Assembly: GCA_023053545.1 (NCBI GenBank)
Contig: JAKZAN010000003.1
Location: 715,501-779,500, forward strand
Reading direction: 5' to 3'
DNA: 64,000 nucleotides
Source: Lepidurus packardi
Lineage: Eukaryota > Arthropoda > Branchiopoda > Notostraca > Triopsidae
Below, piece by piece: positions 33,101 to 43,138 of this stretch (its first letter is position 1; each line of letters opens with the position of its first letter). Under the pieces are notes generated by a model, which saw only the letters and a list, made by a program, of their open reading frames with translations, was not told the DNA's origin and ran no database searches. A program made the translations under genes and the position numbers.

Positions 33101-34043
33101 GCAGTTCGCAGACTTCACAGCGGTAAGCCAGGTAAAGAAACGTTACAAGGGCTACGTAAGCAGTCGAATCTCAATCATTAATCAGCGACATAAAGAATCA
33201 AACGCAATTGAAGAAGTTGTCAGCATTTCAAACAATGAGTGGAAAGCAAGAAGCAAAGGAAAAACGGGGTTCCAAGTTGTAACTGATCTGTGCCTTGATT
33301 ACTGCCCTTGTAAAGTGCGCTGCGTTGCTTGTGCCATTTGTTTCGATATGTACGTCTGTACTTGCAAAGATTTCTATTTTAAAAATACTCTCTGCAAGCA
33401 CATTCATGCTGTACATAAAGTAAGGACAGACCAATTTAAGCCCAAAAAAACTCATTTGGACGAAAATGACCAAAGTTTTCTGCGCGAGTTAAGCAAAAGT
33501 TTTACAATCAACCCGAAAAACTTGACGCCTTGTGATGACGCCTCGAAAAACCCTGACTTTCTTGCAGCCCAAAAAACTGTAAATAGGTTGGGATTCTTAT
33601 TGGAGAAGGCCACAACACTGAAAGACATACGGGCGTTAGATATGTCTGTGGTACTATCAAATGCTAATGCTGCAGTCGAAAATCTCGAAGAAATATTTGC
33701 AGAAATGACGCCAAAGAAGAAAACTTTTTCGCCGAAACAAAAAATTGAAAAGCAACGGCCACAAAGGAAAAGGCTAGGAAAGCTACCGCCTAAAGGAAAT
33801 GATGAAGCTCACAAAGCAAAAAGACGATTATTATCTGTTTGTGTCCAAACATGTGCCCTCTGTCTTAAGGAAGACGACAAACCAGACACTACAGATATAT
33901 ACCAAGACATTGTAAATTGGTTGCAATGCCAGCGGTGCCGGTCGTGGTAGCATCAGAATTGCCTTGGTAATTACCTGATTGACGAAAAAGAATCATTCAC
34001 ATGTGAAATATGTAGTGACGATGTAAGCGATTTAAGCGATTAA
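30169..34043 (+). CDS. MULE-1 transposase fused to an OTU protease domain, with zinc fingers, SWIM and PHD-like finger
   Basis: Exons 30169-30559, 30713-32804 and 32873-34043, with GT/AG introns of 153 and 68 bp and matching phase, give about 1217 codons. Domains in order: OTU cysteine protease with RSDGNCFYNSI (Cys codon 30445-30447) and the His in PDHFVPLV (31099-31101); three fingers at 31417-31665 (two CCHC, one CCHH); a basic FLYWCH/WRKY-like region (31700-32000); MULE core with Asp in CIDSTHG (32416), Asp in FMSDMA (32602), CIWHV, and Glu in MVCEAFNK (33018); SWIM finger CTCKDFYFKNTLCKHIH; C-terminal PHD-like Cys/His pairs. A TAG at 33948 falls inside the last finger; the rest of it is readable to 34041. 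Otherwise uninterrupted. The start could also be the ATG at 30190. Confidence 0.85.
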
Positions 34044-34360
34044 TGCTTTGTTTCTTCCCGAAGCAAATTATATTATCTTTTCAGATTGATACCTAACCAA
34101 GAAATGTGCTGTACTTACACAAGAAATTTTGAATATTTGGTCATGAAACCGTTTTCTAGCCATGGGCAAATTGTACTAATATCTGCCATGAGTACTTCTT
34201 AAATCGTACTGTCTCGTGAAATTACAAGTGGATATCCTTAAACAAGTTTAATAAAAAGAAAAACCTTAACGCTGCTTCATCTTTTAATTTTTGTTAGAAA
34301 TGCCCCTTATAATGCAATAATTAAAGTATTCACGAACTGCGCGTTAAAATATATTGCCAT

Positions 34361-34544
34361 CTAATTCCCGCAGCTTTGTGGATACCTTATCCACAACTGC
34401 GGTCTTTAGACGTTAGTGGCGCTAAAAGCCGCAGCGCTGTGGATAGTATCCACAAAACGCGGGATTGAGTCTCCTTCGGCTTCTATCTCCCGCAGTGTTG
34501 TGGATACCCTAGTATCCACAGCACTGCGGGATTGAGCCATTCGT
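34361..34544 (-). repeat. MULE-1 right terminal inverted repeat
   Basis: Reverse complement of 29023-29205 with about three differences and one extra base near its inner end. It has the same three hairpin modules. The stretch 34044-34360 before it is non-coding 3' sequence with an AATAAAA signal near 34250. Confidence 0.95.
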
Positions 34545-35244
34545 ACTCCTTACCATGCCAGGAAAGCTTACGCCGCAACCTAATTCCTGATCTGATGGGA
34601 ACCACCAAAAGGGCAGTGAAAGGCAAACTCGATGCCTCGAAAACCTGCACTATCATGCTAGACATTTGGTCTTCGAAGCGAATGGACGGCTATGTCGGAA
34701 TTTCGTGCTCCGCAGTGTCGTCAGCTTTTGAGCCATTCACATGTTTGCTTTCTATAAAGAAGATGATTGGTCGCCATACGGCCGGAGCCATTTTTGCTGA
34801 ATATGAAAGCGTTGTCAATGAGTGGCAGATACAAAGCAAGATAAAGCCTATTGTTCATTATTCCTTGGTTTTTTACGGTGTTCTTTTCCTGACAAGGTCA
34901 TCCGAATCCTTACGGATAGTGCAAGTAACATGAAGAGTGCTTTTGACATCCCTCTTCCCGGCTGGCCTGCAACTTCACCCGACACTTTCTGGTTGACCCA
35001 AAGCGCTGAACCTGAAAGTGTCCAGTTATCCGATTTTTAAATCCAGTATGAAATCGAAATTTCATCGCATAACATGGATACTGAGATCGAAGTAGACACC
35101 GCTGACCAAACTGCTATGGACATTGAAGAAGAGGCTGATAATAAAGAAGTTGAATTGGAACTGAACAACTTATTCGTTGAGAATGTCGTAATTAGCCATC
35201 AATCATCCTATTCCTTGTCTGCCTCATTTCGCTCAAGTTGGGTG

Positions 35245-35569
35245 TGTTATGTGCACGTAGGTACGTCACATATTTTTGTGTGGGGACGGCGATGGTAGTG
35301 TATCGAGTTGGGGGGGTTGATCCTTTTCTTTGTTCGGTTTTCTGGTGGTGGTTTGTTGGGAAAGGGTGAGTCAGAAAGAGAGAGTAAGAGAAGGTAGAAG
35401 TCATATAGTCAGTTAAGTTGGAGCGGAGTAGAGTTGTCAGCGTGTTGAAGAAGTAAAGGGGGGAATAGTTAGCGCCGAGTAGATTAGTGATTGTGCAACT
35501 GTTGGTAGAACTGAAATACAGCTGATCTGTTATTTTGTGTTAAAACGTTTTTCGTGTGCTTGCATAACA
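35245..35569 (+). repeat. Gyp-1 5' LTR
   Basis: 325 bp, TG...CA. Differences from the 3' LTR: A/G near 35264, C/G near 35304, G/C near 35311 and T/C near 35554. It contains a purine-rich stretch (AGAAAGAGAGAGTAAGAGAA, about 35372). Confidence 0.97.
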
Positions 35570-35802
35570 TTCAGCGGTGGGATACCTGGCCTCGTGCACA
35601 CCCTGACACGTAGGCAAGCCTCACAGGCACACGAACGTCAGCCGTAGCGCAAGCAGACCGGATTAGTCTGGTTTATCGTTCTGGGAGCAGTGCTGGAGCG
35701 TAGAAGAGCCGAAGCTGGTCGAAAGTTGCTGGAGATTTCACGTGTGGTTCGACTGTGAGTTTCACGTGTGGTTCGACTTCCTAAGCTTTGCGTTAGGACA
35801 CG

Positions 35803-38800
35803 ATGGCGACGGCCGGATTGAAGTCTCTCATCAACCCACCGGTGTACGATGGTACCGGTGACTTTGGACAATCCTAGCCCGTTTTGGGAGAGTATCCGTA
35901 GCAAATGGCTGGACGGACGCCCAATGTAGGCGCATATTACCTGCCCTACTAGAGGGATCAGCAGCAGCTGCCTTGGAGAGCCTGGAGCCAATTCCGGAGT
36001 CGTTGGCAGATTTGGAAGCAGCCCTGTTGGGAGTGTTTTCACCCAGGGAGGCGCAGCGTCTTTATTTGACCGAATTCTACAATCGCAAGCTTTCGAGGGA
36101 AGAGACAGCGCAAGTCTATGCAGCTGACCTGAAGAGACTTTTTAAAGCGGCCAATCCAGAAATCAAGGATAAGGTCACCCTCGAGAAGTTCGTTATGGAA
36201 CAGTTTGTAAAGGGCCTGCCGATCGACTGGCGAGCTCGTTTTTACGATGCTCAGATTTGCACGCTGACCGGCCTTATAGAGAAGCTCAACACGTGGCGGA
36301 TTTCGCGAGAGGTGGTGCGTCAGACGGAGAAGGGGACCATCAACCGGAAGACAGCGAGTGGGAGCGGCCCTAAGGATGGAAGAGGGGATCGTAGCAACGG
36401 CAACCAGAAGGCAGTTGGTGGCAAGTTGGGCTCTTGTTATGCGTGCGGGCAGCCGGGACATGTACGCCGTGACTGTAGCGTCCGATGCGGGTCGTGCGGG
36501 TTGAAGGGGCATGCCACTGCCGCGTGCCGTACCAAATGCAGGGGTTGTAACAAGGTGGGGCACATTCAGGCGAACTGCAAGAGCCGGGATGCCAAGCCCC
36601 AGGGGTCTTCTAGACCGTCTGAAGATGCGGTAACTAGCCGGCGTTTGCCCGCCGATTCCTGTTTGATCGTGAGAGCCCGGGTGGAAGGGGTAAGCTGCAA
36701 CGCAGTTATAGATAGCGGTAGTGAGCGATCAATCCTGAGTCTCCGTTTGGCCGACGAGTTATCTGGACTAAGGATTCGGGACACAAGGCCGCGGGTCATG
36801 ACTGCCAACCGGGAGGTGGAGCTGGAGACCGAGGGAGTGGCGCGGGTGGCGCTGAGCGTTGGGGAATGCGGAGCGGTCGACATAGACCTAATTCTGGCAA
36901 GCTGCACGGATGACGTAATAATTGGTATGGACTACCTCCGTCGTGCATCCGCGAAGATCGACTTCGCACGGAGCAAAGTAGAGCTTTTCGGAATCCAATT
37001 ACAGCCTAGCAGCTTTCGCGGAGCGGTAAGGGTGCGTGAGTTGACGATGATCGAGCCGGGGTCAGAAGCATTGGTCACGACGACTGTGAGGAGGCCCTTC
37101 AGCACCCGCCGGCTGGCCGCATCAGAAGTTTTGGTTGTGGAGCCTAGCCGGAGGGCGTGTGAGAAAGGCCTGGTAGTGGGACGGTCCTGCATTGCGGAAG
37201 AGGCGGACGTAGTTCCGGTAAGATTGCTTAACTTGACGTCAGAGCGCATTGAAGTCGGGCCAGGTGAAGAATTGGGTGAAGTAGGCATAGGCGATTTAGT
37301 CGAAGAGATGTTGCCTCCCGAAGGACGCGACAAGACGGATCGGGATGGAAGGGCGTGGCGGTTGGACCATCTGAAGGGAGCCCAGCAGCAACAAGTCCGT
37401 GGGCTGCTGACACAGTTTGAAGACGTATTTTCATTCGACGGCGAGATCGGAAGAGTAAAGGATGTCGCGCACAAGATCGAGACGCACGGTCCGCCCATCA
37501 AGCAACGAGCCTACCGCATCCCAATGCACCTACGCGGTATAGTTAGGGAGCAGCTAGAGGGTATGTTGGACAGCAACGTGATTGAGCCGAGTACGTCTCC
37601 GTGGGCGAGCCCGATTGTACTCGTGCGAAAGAAGGACGGATCGTACCGGTTTTGTGTGGATTTCCGGCGGGTGAACGCGGTGACCAAGAAGGATAGCTAC
37701 CCCTTGCCGCGCATGGACGACCTCTTGGCAGCCGTAGGGAAAGCTCGATGGTTCACCAGCCTGGATCAGCGCTCAGGGTACTGGCAAGTCCCTATGGAGG
37801 CAGAGTCTCGGGAAGTAACGGCGTTCACGACGGGTGAAGACCTATTTCAGTTCACGGTCTTACCTTTCGGTCTGAGTAACGCAACAGGGACGTTCCAACG
37901 ACTCATGGACTGCCTTATGAAAGACTTGAGATGGGAGTCGGTCCTGATATACCTAGATGATGCATTGATTTTTAGCGCTAGCTTCGAACGACACTTGGAA
38001 GAAGTAAGAGAAGTGTTGATACGCATCCGGAAGGGAGGGTTAAAGCTTAACCCTAGCAAGTGTCATTTTTTCACGCGAGAAGTAGCATTCCTAGGCCATA
38101 TCGTCAGTGAGGGGGTTTGAAGCCTGCCCTCGACAAGGCGGCGGCCATAGCCAATTGGCCTATTCCAGCCTGCGTGAGCGACGTAAGGAGATTCTTGGGC
38201 CTGAGCGGGTACTACAGACACTTTATACCCAATTTTGCTTTGATGGCAGCGCCCCTTGTTAACCTCACCCGCAAGGAGACAACATGGTGTTGGTCCCCTA
38301 GCGAAGCTGAAGCGTTCGCTGAGCTGCACAGCGCCCTGACGAAGGAACCGGTTTTGAGAAGTGCAGATCCGGAGCGGACATTCTGGTTGACGACCGACGC
38401 CAGCAAAGAGGGATGGGGCGTAGTTCTGTCCCAGAAGGATGAAGCTAACCAGGAGTACGCAGTGTCCTTCGCGTCCGGGTTATGGAAATCGGCCGAACGA
38501 AATTACAGTGTGACCGAGCAGGAGATGTTGGCCGTGATCCAACGCATCGCGAAGTACAGGCATTACCTGTTGGGTCGAGAGTTCATGGTGATAACCGATC
38601 ATCAGGCCCTACGGTATTGGAAGACTATGAGTTTAGATTCACCTCGAATTGTTCGTTGGGTTGGGTGGCTAGCCCAGTACGATTTCAAGGTACAGCATCG
38701 GCCGGGTGAGAAAATTCCTCACGCGGACGCTTTGTCCCGTGTTCGCCGTCAAATCGCAACCGGCACAAGTGTGAAGGATGCCATGGACAAATCCGCGGAG

Positions 38801-40255
38801 TTTACCTGGTTGAGGCAGTATATAGTGGCCAGCAGCGAAGCACGCGCGGGATTGGAGATGGACCGGCCCCCGTCGCGGGAGTTGGGGTTTTACTTGGGCG
38901 AATTGGGGAAGTATGCAGTGCTAGATGGACTTATCGTACGAAGTTCTGGTAACCAGTCGGAGCTATCCCAGCCCCAAATTTTAATTCCCCCAAGAGCTCG
39001 TGTAGGAATCATGCGATTGGCTCATGATGCGCCAACAGCCGCCCACTCAGGAGTCAGGAAGACGGTGTCGCGGATAACCCCGCACTATTTTTGGCGTGAC
39101 CTCAAGAAGGATGTGCGAGCCTATGTTCGTTCCTGCGAGCAGTGTTTGCGCGTCAAGCCGAACCTCCGGCCCGCCAAAGAGTGTCGGGGAACGGTACCCA
39201 TTTTGGGGGAAGTGTTCACACAGATTTCGATGGACATATTGTCTGTCCCGCGTAGTGAGCGAAACAAGCGCTAAGTCTTAGTGGTCTCGGATTTATTCAG
39301 TAAGTGGGTCGAGACGTATGCTTTGGAGGACCAGACGGCAGAGACGGTGGCCGCGTGCCTGTTGGACTACATATGCCGTTATGGAGTGCCTGAGAGCATC
39401 CTGACCGACCAGGGAACTAACTTCGAGTCCAAGTTAATCCGGATCATTTGCCAACGGCTGCGAATAAAGAAGATTCGGACGACGCCGTACCATCCGGCAT
39501 GCAATGGACAGACAGAGCGGTTCAACCGAACGCTTTGTGAAATGCTAGCACAGTATGTTGACGAGCGACAAAGGGATTGGGACCTGTGGCTTCCAGTAGT
39601 TACGATGGCCTATCGCTCTGCCGAGCATAGCGTAACCAAATTCAGTCCATTCGAATTGATATTCGGGAGCATCTGCCGTACCCCGGTGGTGACAGAAGTG
39701 GAGGCCGCCGTGGACCCGTACCCGTAGGGGTACCTGCGAGCCGTGCGGGAGGTATTGGAGTGGTCCCGGTCCAGAGCTAAGGGGTCAGTGGAGAAGTATG
39801 GCGCAGCAGTACGAGAAGACGGAGTTGCCCGCTACCAGGTAGGAGATCTGGTCTTCAAAAGGCGGCATCAGTTCCCTCGCGGGTTGTCACCAAAGTTGGC
39901 CGCGCGTTTCGAGGGGCCATTTAAGGTAGTGGAAGCCAGCCCGCCAAACTACCTGATCCAGAGAGGGCGTAAGAGGAAGCGCGAACATGGATCAAATTTG
40001 CGGCCAGCCAGATCGGCCGGACTGCGGGAGCGGCTGAGCCCGGAGTGTCCTGACGAAGAGTCGTCCGGAGGAGAGGGGGCTGAGTCCCTTGGCTCGCCGG
40101 AGGTCCGAGATACGCCCGTCCCGCGTGAAGAAGAAGATGCTGAGTCCCTTGTCTCGACGGAGGCCCGAGATGCATCCGTCTCGTCCGAAGAAGTGACGAC
40201 TCGGCATGGACGTCGCGTCAAACGACCAGCTTGGTTTCAGGATTTTCGTCGCTGA
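35803..40255 (+). pseudogene. Gyp-1 gag-pol, two frame breaks and two stop codons
   Basis: ATG 35803 opens gag; near 35866 the frame moves back by one. From about 35868 to 38120 gag, three CCHC knuckles (CYACGQPGHVRRDC onward, 36439-36580), protease (VIDSGSE, about 36706) and RT (YLDD, 37951-37962) are open. At a G-run near 38110 the frame again moves by -1; RNase H (TTDASKEGWG) and the integrase follow to 40255. The integrase shows HDAPTAAHSG plus CEQC, Asp in SMDILSV, Asp in LTDQGTNFES and Glu in NGQTERFNRT, and a GPF end block. In-frame stops at 39272-39274 and 39725-39727 disable it. No chromodomain, no envelope gene. Confidence 0.92.
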
Positions 40256-40308
40256 TTCCTTAACCCTTGTGATTGTCCCCAGGTAACTTAATTATAAGCA
40301 GTGGGGGA

Positions 40309-40633
40309 TGTTATGTGCACGTAGGTACATCACATATTTTTGTGTGGGGACGGCGATGGTAGTGTATGGAGTTGGGCGGGTTGATCCTTTTCTTTGTTCG
40401 GTTTTCTGGTGGTGGTTTGTTGGGAAAGGGTGAGTCAGAAAGAGAGAGTAAGAGAAGGTAGAAGTCATATAGTCAGTTAAGTTGGAGCGGAGTAGAGTTG
40501 TCAGCGTGTTGAAGAAGTAAAGGGGGGAATAGTTAGCGCCGAGTAGATTAGTGATTGTGCAACTGTTGGTAGAACTGAAATACAGCTGATCTGTTATTTT
40601 GTGTTAAAACGTTTTTCGCGTGCTTGCATAACA
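40309..40633 (+). repeat. Gyp-1 3' LTR
   Basis: 325 bp; partner of 35245-35569. Confidence 0.97.
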
Positions 40634-41893
40634 GGTGGCTCACACGTTGCAGTTAGTAGTAAATGACGGTTTGAAATCATTGGATGTAAGTATGTTATCT
40701 AATTAATTTCATTTTATTAACTTATTTTACGATTAGGGAAACCTGAAAAATGCCGTACGTTTACTATCGCGAATTGTTGCTTACGTGCGAAAAAGCAACC
40801 TCGACACCGAAGTTTTGCGAAATACTGTTGGATTCCAGCTACCGATCCAAAACTCGATCTGCTGGAGCTCTCAATTCAAGATGATCAGCAAATTCCTGGA
40901 GACACTGGATTTCGACAGCGACCTGCAGAACAAGCTGAATGCGTGCAAGAAACTCGGACAACTTTCAGCATTACATTGCAAGATGCTTAAAGAACTTGTA
41001 GTTCTTCTTGGACCTTTTAAACTTGCCACCGATGCTTTTCAAAAGGATTCGGAAACCCTTGGGCTAGTCATACCAGCGTATTTGGATATGGTTAACAGAA
41101 CATCCTCGGATACACCTGTGAACCCCGATAGCACGTTGGTACTTTATTGCCGTCAAACGGCTAAAGTATTTCATGAATCCTTAAAGCGACGTTTGGGATA
41201 TGTCCTTAATGATACCTTTTACGTAATTGATAAGATCATTTAATTAAAATAGTCTATCGAGATTGTTTTTGACAGATGTGTATTATTTTTCAGGAACCAT
41301 GCTTGATCCTCGATTCAAGAAAAAATGGATTCCTTTGTCTGGGCGGACACAAGCTGAAGTTATCAATTTAGTGAAGCAGGAATTGGAATTTCGATATCCT
41401 TTCGCTGGTAAGAGAATTTAACCTGCGTAATAGTATTTTTTTATATAGTTACGGGATTGTTTTCTTCATAGGCAACGAAGGAACAAGTGGGACAGAAGTT
41501 GCTGCCACCAACAACCCGAAACCAAAGACCAGTGAAATACGTCCGCTTTTTAGTACTGTGGTTGAAAGCCCCTCACCTTCTAAAGGCTCCGAAAAGCTAG
41601 ACAACGAATTGGACACCTACCTGAACGAGCCAGTAGCTATCAGTCAAGAGGTCAGCCAAAATTCTTCTGTGGACCTTTCATTTAGCGCGCTTCGCTACTG
41701 GTAATCAAATGGACACAGATTTCCTGTTTTATCAGAAATCGCGAAGGATATTTTTGCTGTCCCAGCATCAACAGCAAACATAGAACGCATATTTAGTACT
41801 GCTTCAGACATTCTGTCAGCTAAGAGAATGAGCCTTAAACCAGAACTTTTCTCTTCTTTCCTCTTTATTAAGCGTAATTCTCATTTAGTTTAA

Positions 41894-42710
41894 TTTTTAT
41901 GCGTTTCCGACAAGATAGGAAATCTGTGTTCTTGCCAGTTTTGGACATAGCGAAATGTTTCCAACAGTTCCTTAATTCTGTGTTAACGAATCACCTGATG
42001 GCTGTAAAAATTGAGTACCTGATTTCTCAAAATCTCATGTCGTGATAGAACCCAATCCTATTGAAGAGCTTTGCCGGTTCGTAATAATTAGTAATCACTA
42101 GGTTATGATTGTCGTTTGTTTTAACCAATTTAAACAAGTTGTGTTATGAAAAACTTCTCAGTATTGAAACCAGTGTTTTTAAGCGTTGTAAGTGTTGATA
42201 AACGATTGAGTACCTTAATCTGAAGCACCAACCGCTTGTTGTGATGATTAAATCCAGCAAGACCAGGGAAAATAAATGACAAAAGAAGTGTGAAATAAAA
42301 AAGTCCGATTAATTAGTACAGGTCTTGATGTTATCTTGCTTTTTGTGAAAATCATACTTCGCTCTTTTGCGTGAATAATATTAAGTTGTTAAATTATGTT
42401 ATGTATAGTAATATACTTATAAGCGTACTTCAAACAAGATATTTTATAATAATATCTGTATATTGACTCAGTACATATAACCTTAATAATAACCTTGAAA
42501 TGGATTTTGTCATCCATATAAATTATGTCTATGATTTAAAGGGAACATTTAAGTTGTTTAAAAAGAAAGTGTACCAATCTTCGTATGACATTTTTTCGGC
42601 AAAAAATTATCCCGTGCAAGCAAAGCGGAAATACTATGTTTAATAAAAAAGCACAGTTTATTACAGGCTTTATTTTAGTTAAGTTTTGGTAAGTGATTGG
42701 GGTATATATA
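41894..42710. other. hAT-D 3' non-coding region
   Basis: AT-rich, no gene seen. It follows the hAT-D stop at about 41893 and ends at the GCTG target of Gyp-2. It corresponds in position to 24058-24780 of hAT-C. Confidence 0.65.
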
Positions 42711-42714
42711 GCTG

Positions 42715-43080
42715 TGTTAAGCGAGCAGGTACGATTAGAAAACGTTTGACGTATTAACGACGATTTATTCGCTTCACGTGACAACTACCAAGGGGTATCA
42801 GATAGTGATAATGAGGAGGGATGAACAGGGAAATGAACGAGGGCAGAACCACGCTAACTCGCTGGTTCAACAACTGACAACTCTTCTCACTGACTCTGTT
42901 GTTTCGTTCCTTGTTGAAGCCGGACTGAATACCCACTCCCGGCTTCCAACAAATACAGCCAACTCACTTTCTCCCTTAGGGGGGATAACAAAAAGGAGAG
43001 AAAGGGTAAACCGAACATATCTGGTACACGTGTGCCTCGCTACAAGCTTCCCTAGCACACGTGTGCCGGAGCACATAACA
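42715..43080 (-). repeat. Gyp-2 3' LTR (sense orientation)
   Basis: 366 bp. In sense direction it starts TGTTATGTGCTCCGG and contains the palindrome-like ACACGTGTG twice. Differs from 47780-48145 at about five bases (for example near 42722, 42797, 42967 and 42990-42992). Confidence 0.97.
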
Positions 43081-43138
43081 TACCCCACCGCTTAAACCCA
43101 AATTACTCAAACCAGGGGGATACACAAAACAGGACACA

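Larger units (their letters stand above)
29023..34544 (+). mobile_element. MULE-1: Mutator-like element, 9-bp TSD ACTCCTTAC
   Basis: 5522 bp. The TSD ACTCCTTAC lies at 29014-29022 and 34545-34553, the 9-bp length typical of Mutator. Inverted ends of 183-184 bp (29023-29205, 34361-34544) begin ACGAATGGCTCAATCCCGC and are almost identical. One spliced gene for an OTU-fused transposase lies inside. It sits in exon 3 of hAT-D. High end identity indicates a fairly recent arrival. Confidence 0.95.
35245..40633 (+). mobile_element. Gyp-1: Ty3/gypsy retrotransposon, TSD GGTG
   Basis: LTRs 35245-35569 and 40309-40633 (325 bp each, starting TGTTATGTGC and ending GCATAACA) differ at four positions by eye. 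The 4-bp TSD GGTG is at 35241-35244 and 40634-40637. The sequence after the 5' LTR is TTCAGCGGTGGGATACC; before the 3' LTR lies the purine tract AGCAGTGGGGGA. It was inserted into the hAT-D exon encoding AHTLQLVV. Confidence 0.97.
28322..41893 (+). pseudogene. hAT-D transposase, disrupted by MULE-1 and Gyp-1
   Basis: Relative of the hAT-C protein. Exon 1 starts at ATG 28322 with an acidic leader and BED finger, which is broken by a small insertion near 28570. Exon 2 is about 28778-28915; exon 3 (from 28999) is cut by MULE-1 at ALDPSY and resumes at 34554 with the first Asp in LDIWSSKRM. The next exon holds Asp in LTDSASNM, then a stop at 35038-35040, and is cut by Gyp-1 at 35244; it resumes at 40638 (AHTLQLVVNDGLKSLD). 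Remaining exons are at 40738-41220, 41296-41406 and 41470-41893, the last with a stop at 41702-41704 and Glu in STANIERIFSTA. Several disabling mutations are independent of the insertions. Confidence 0.88.
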
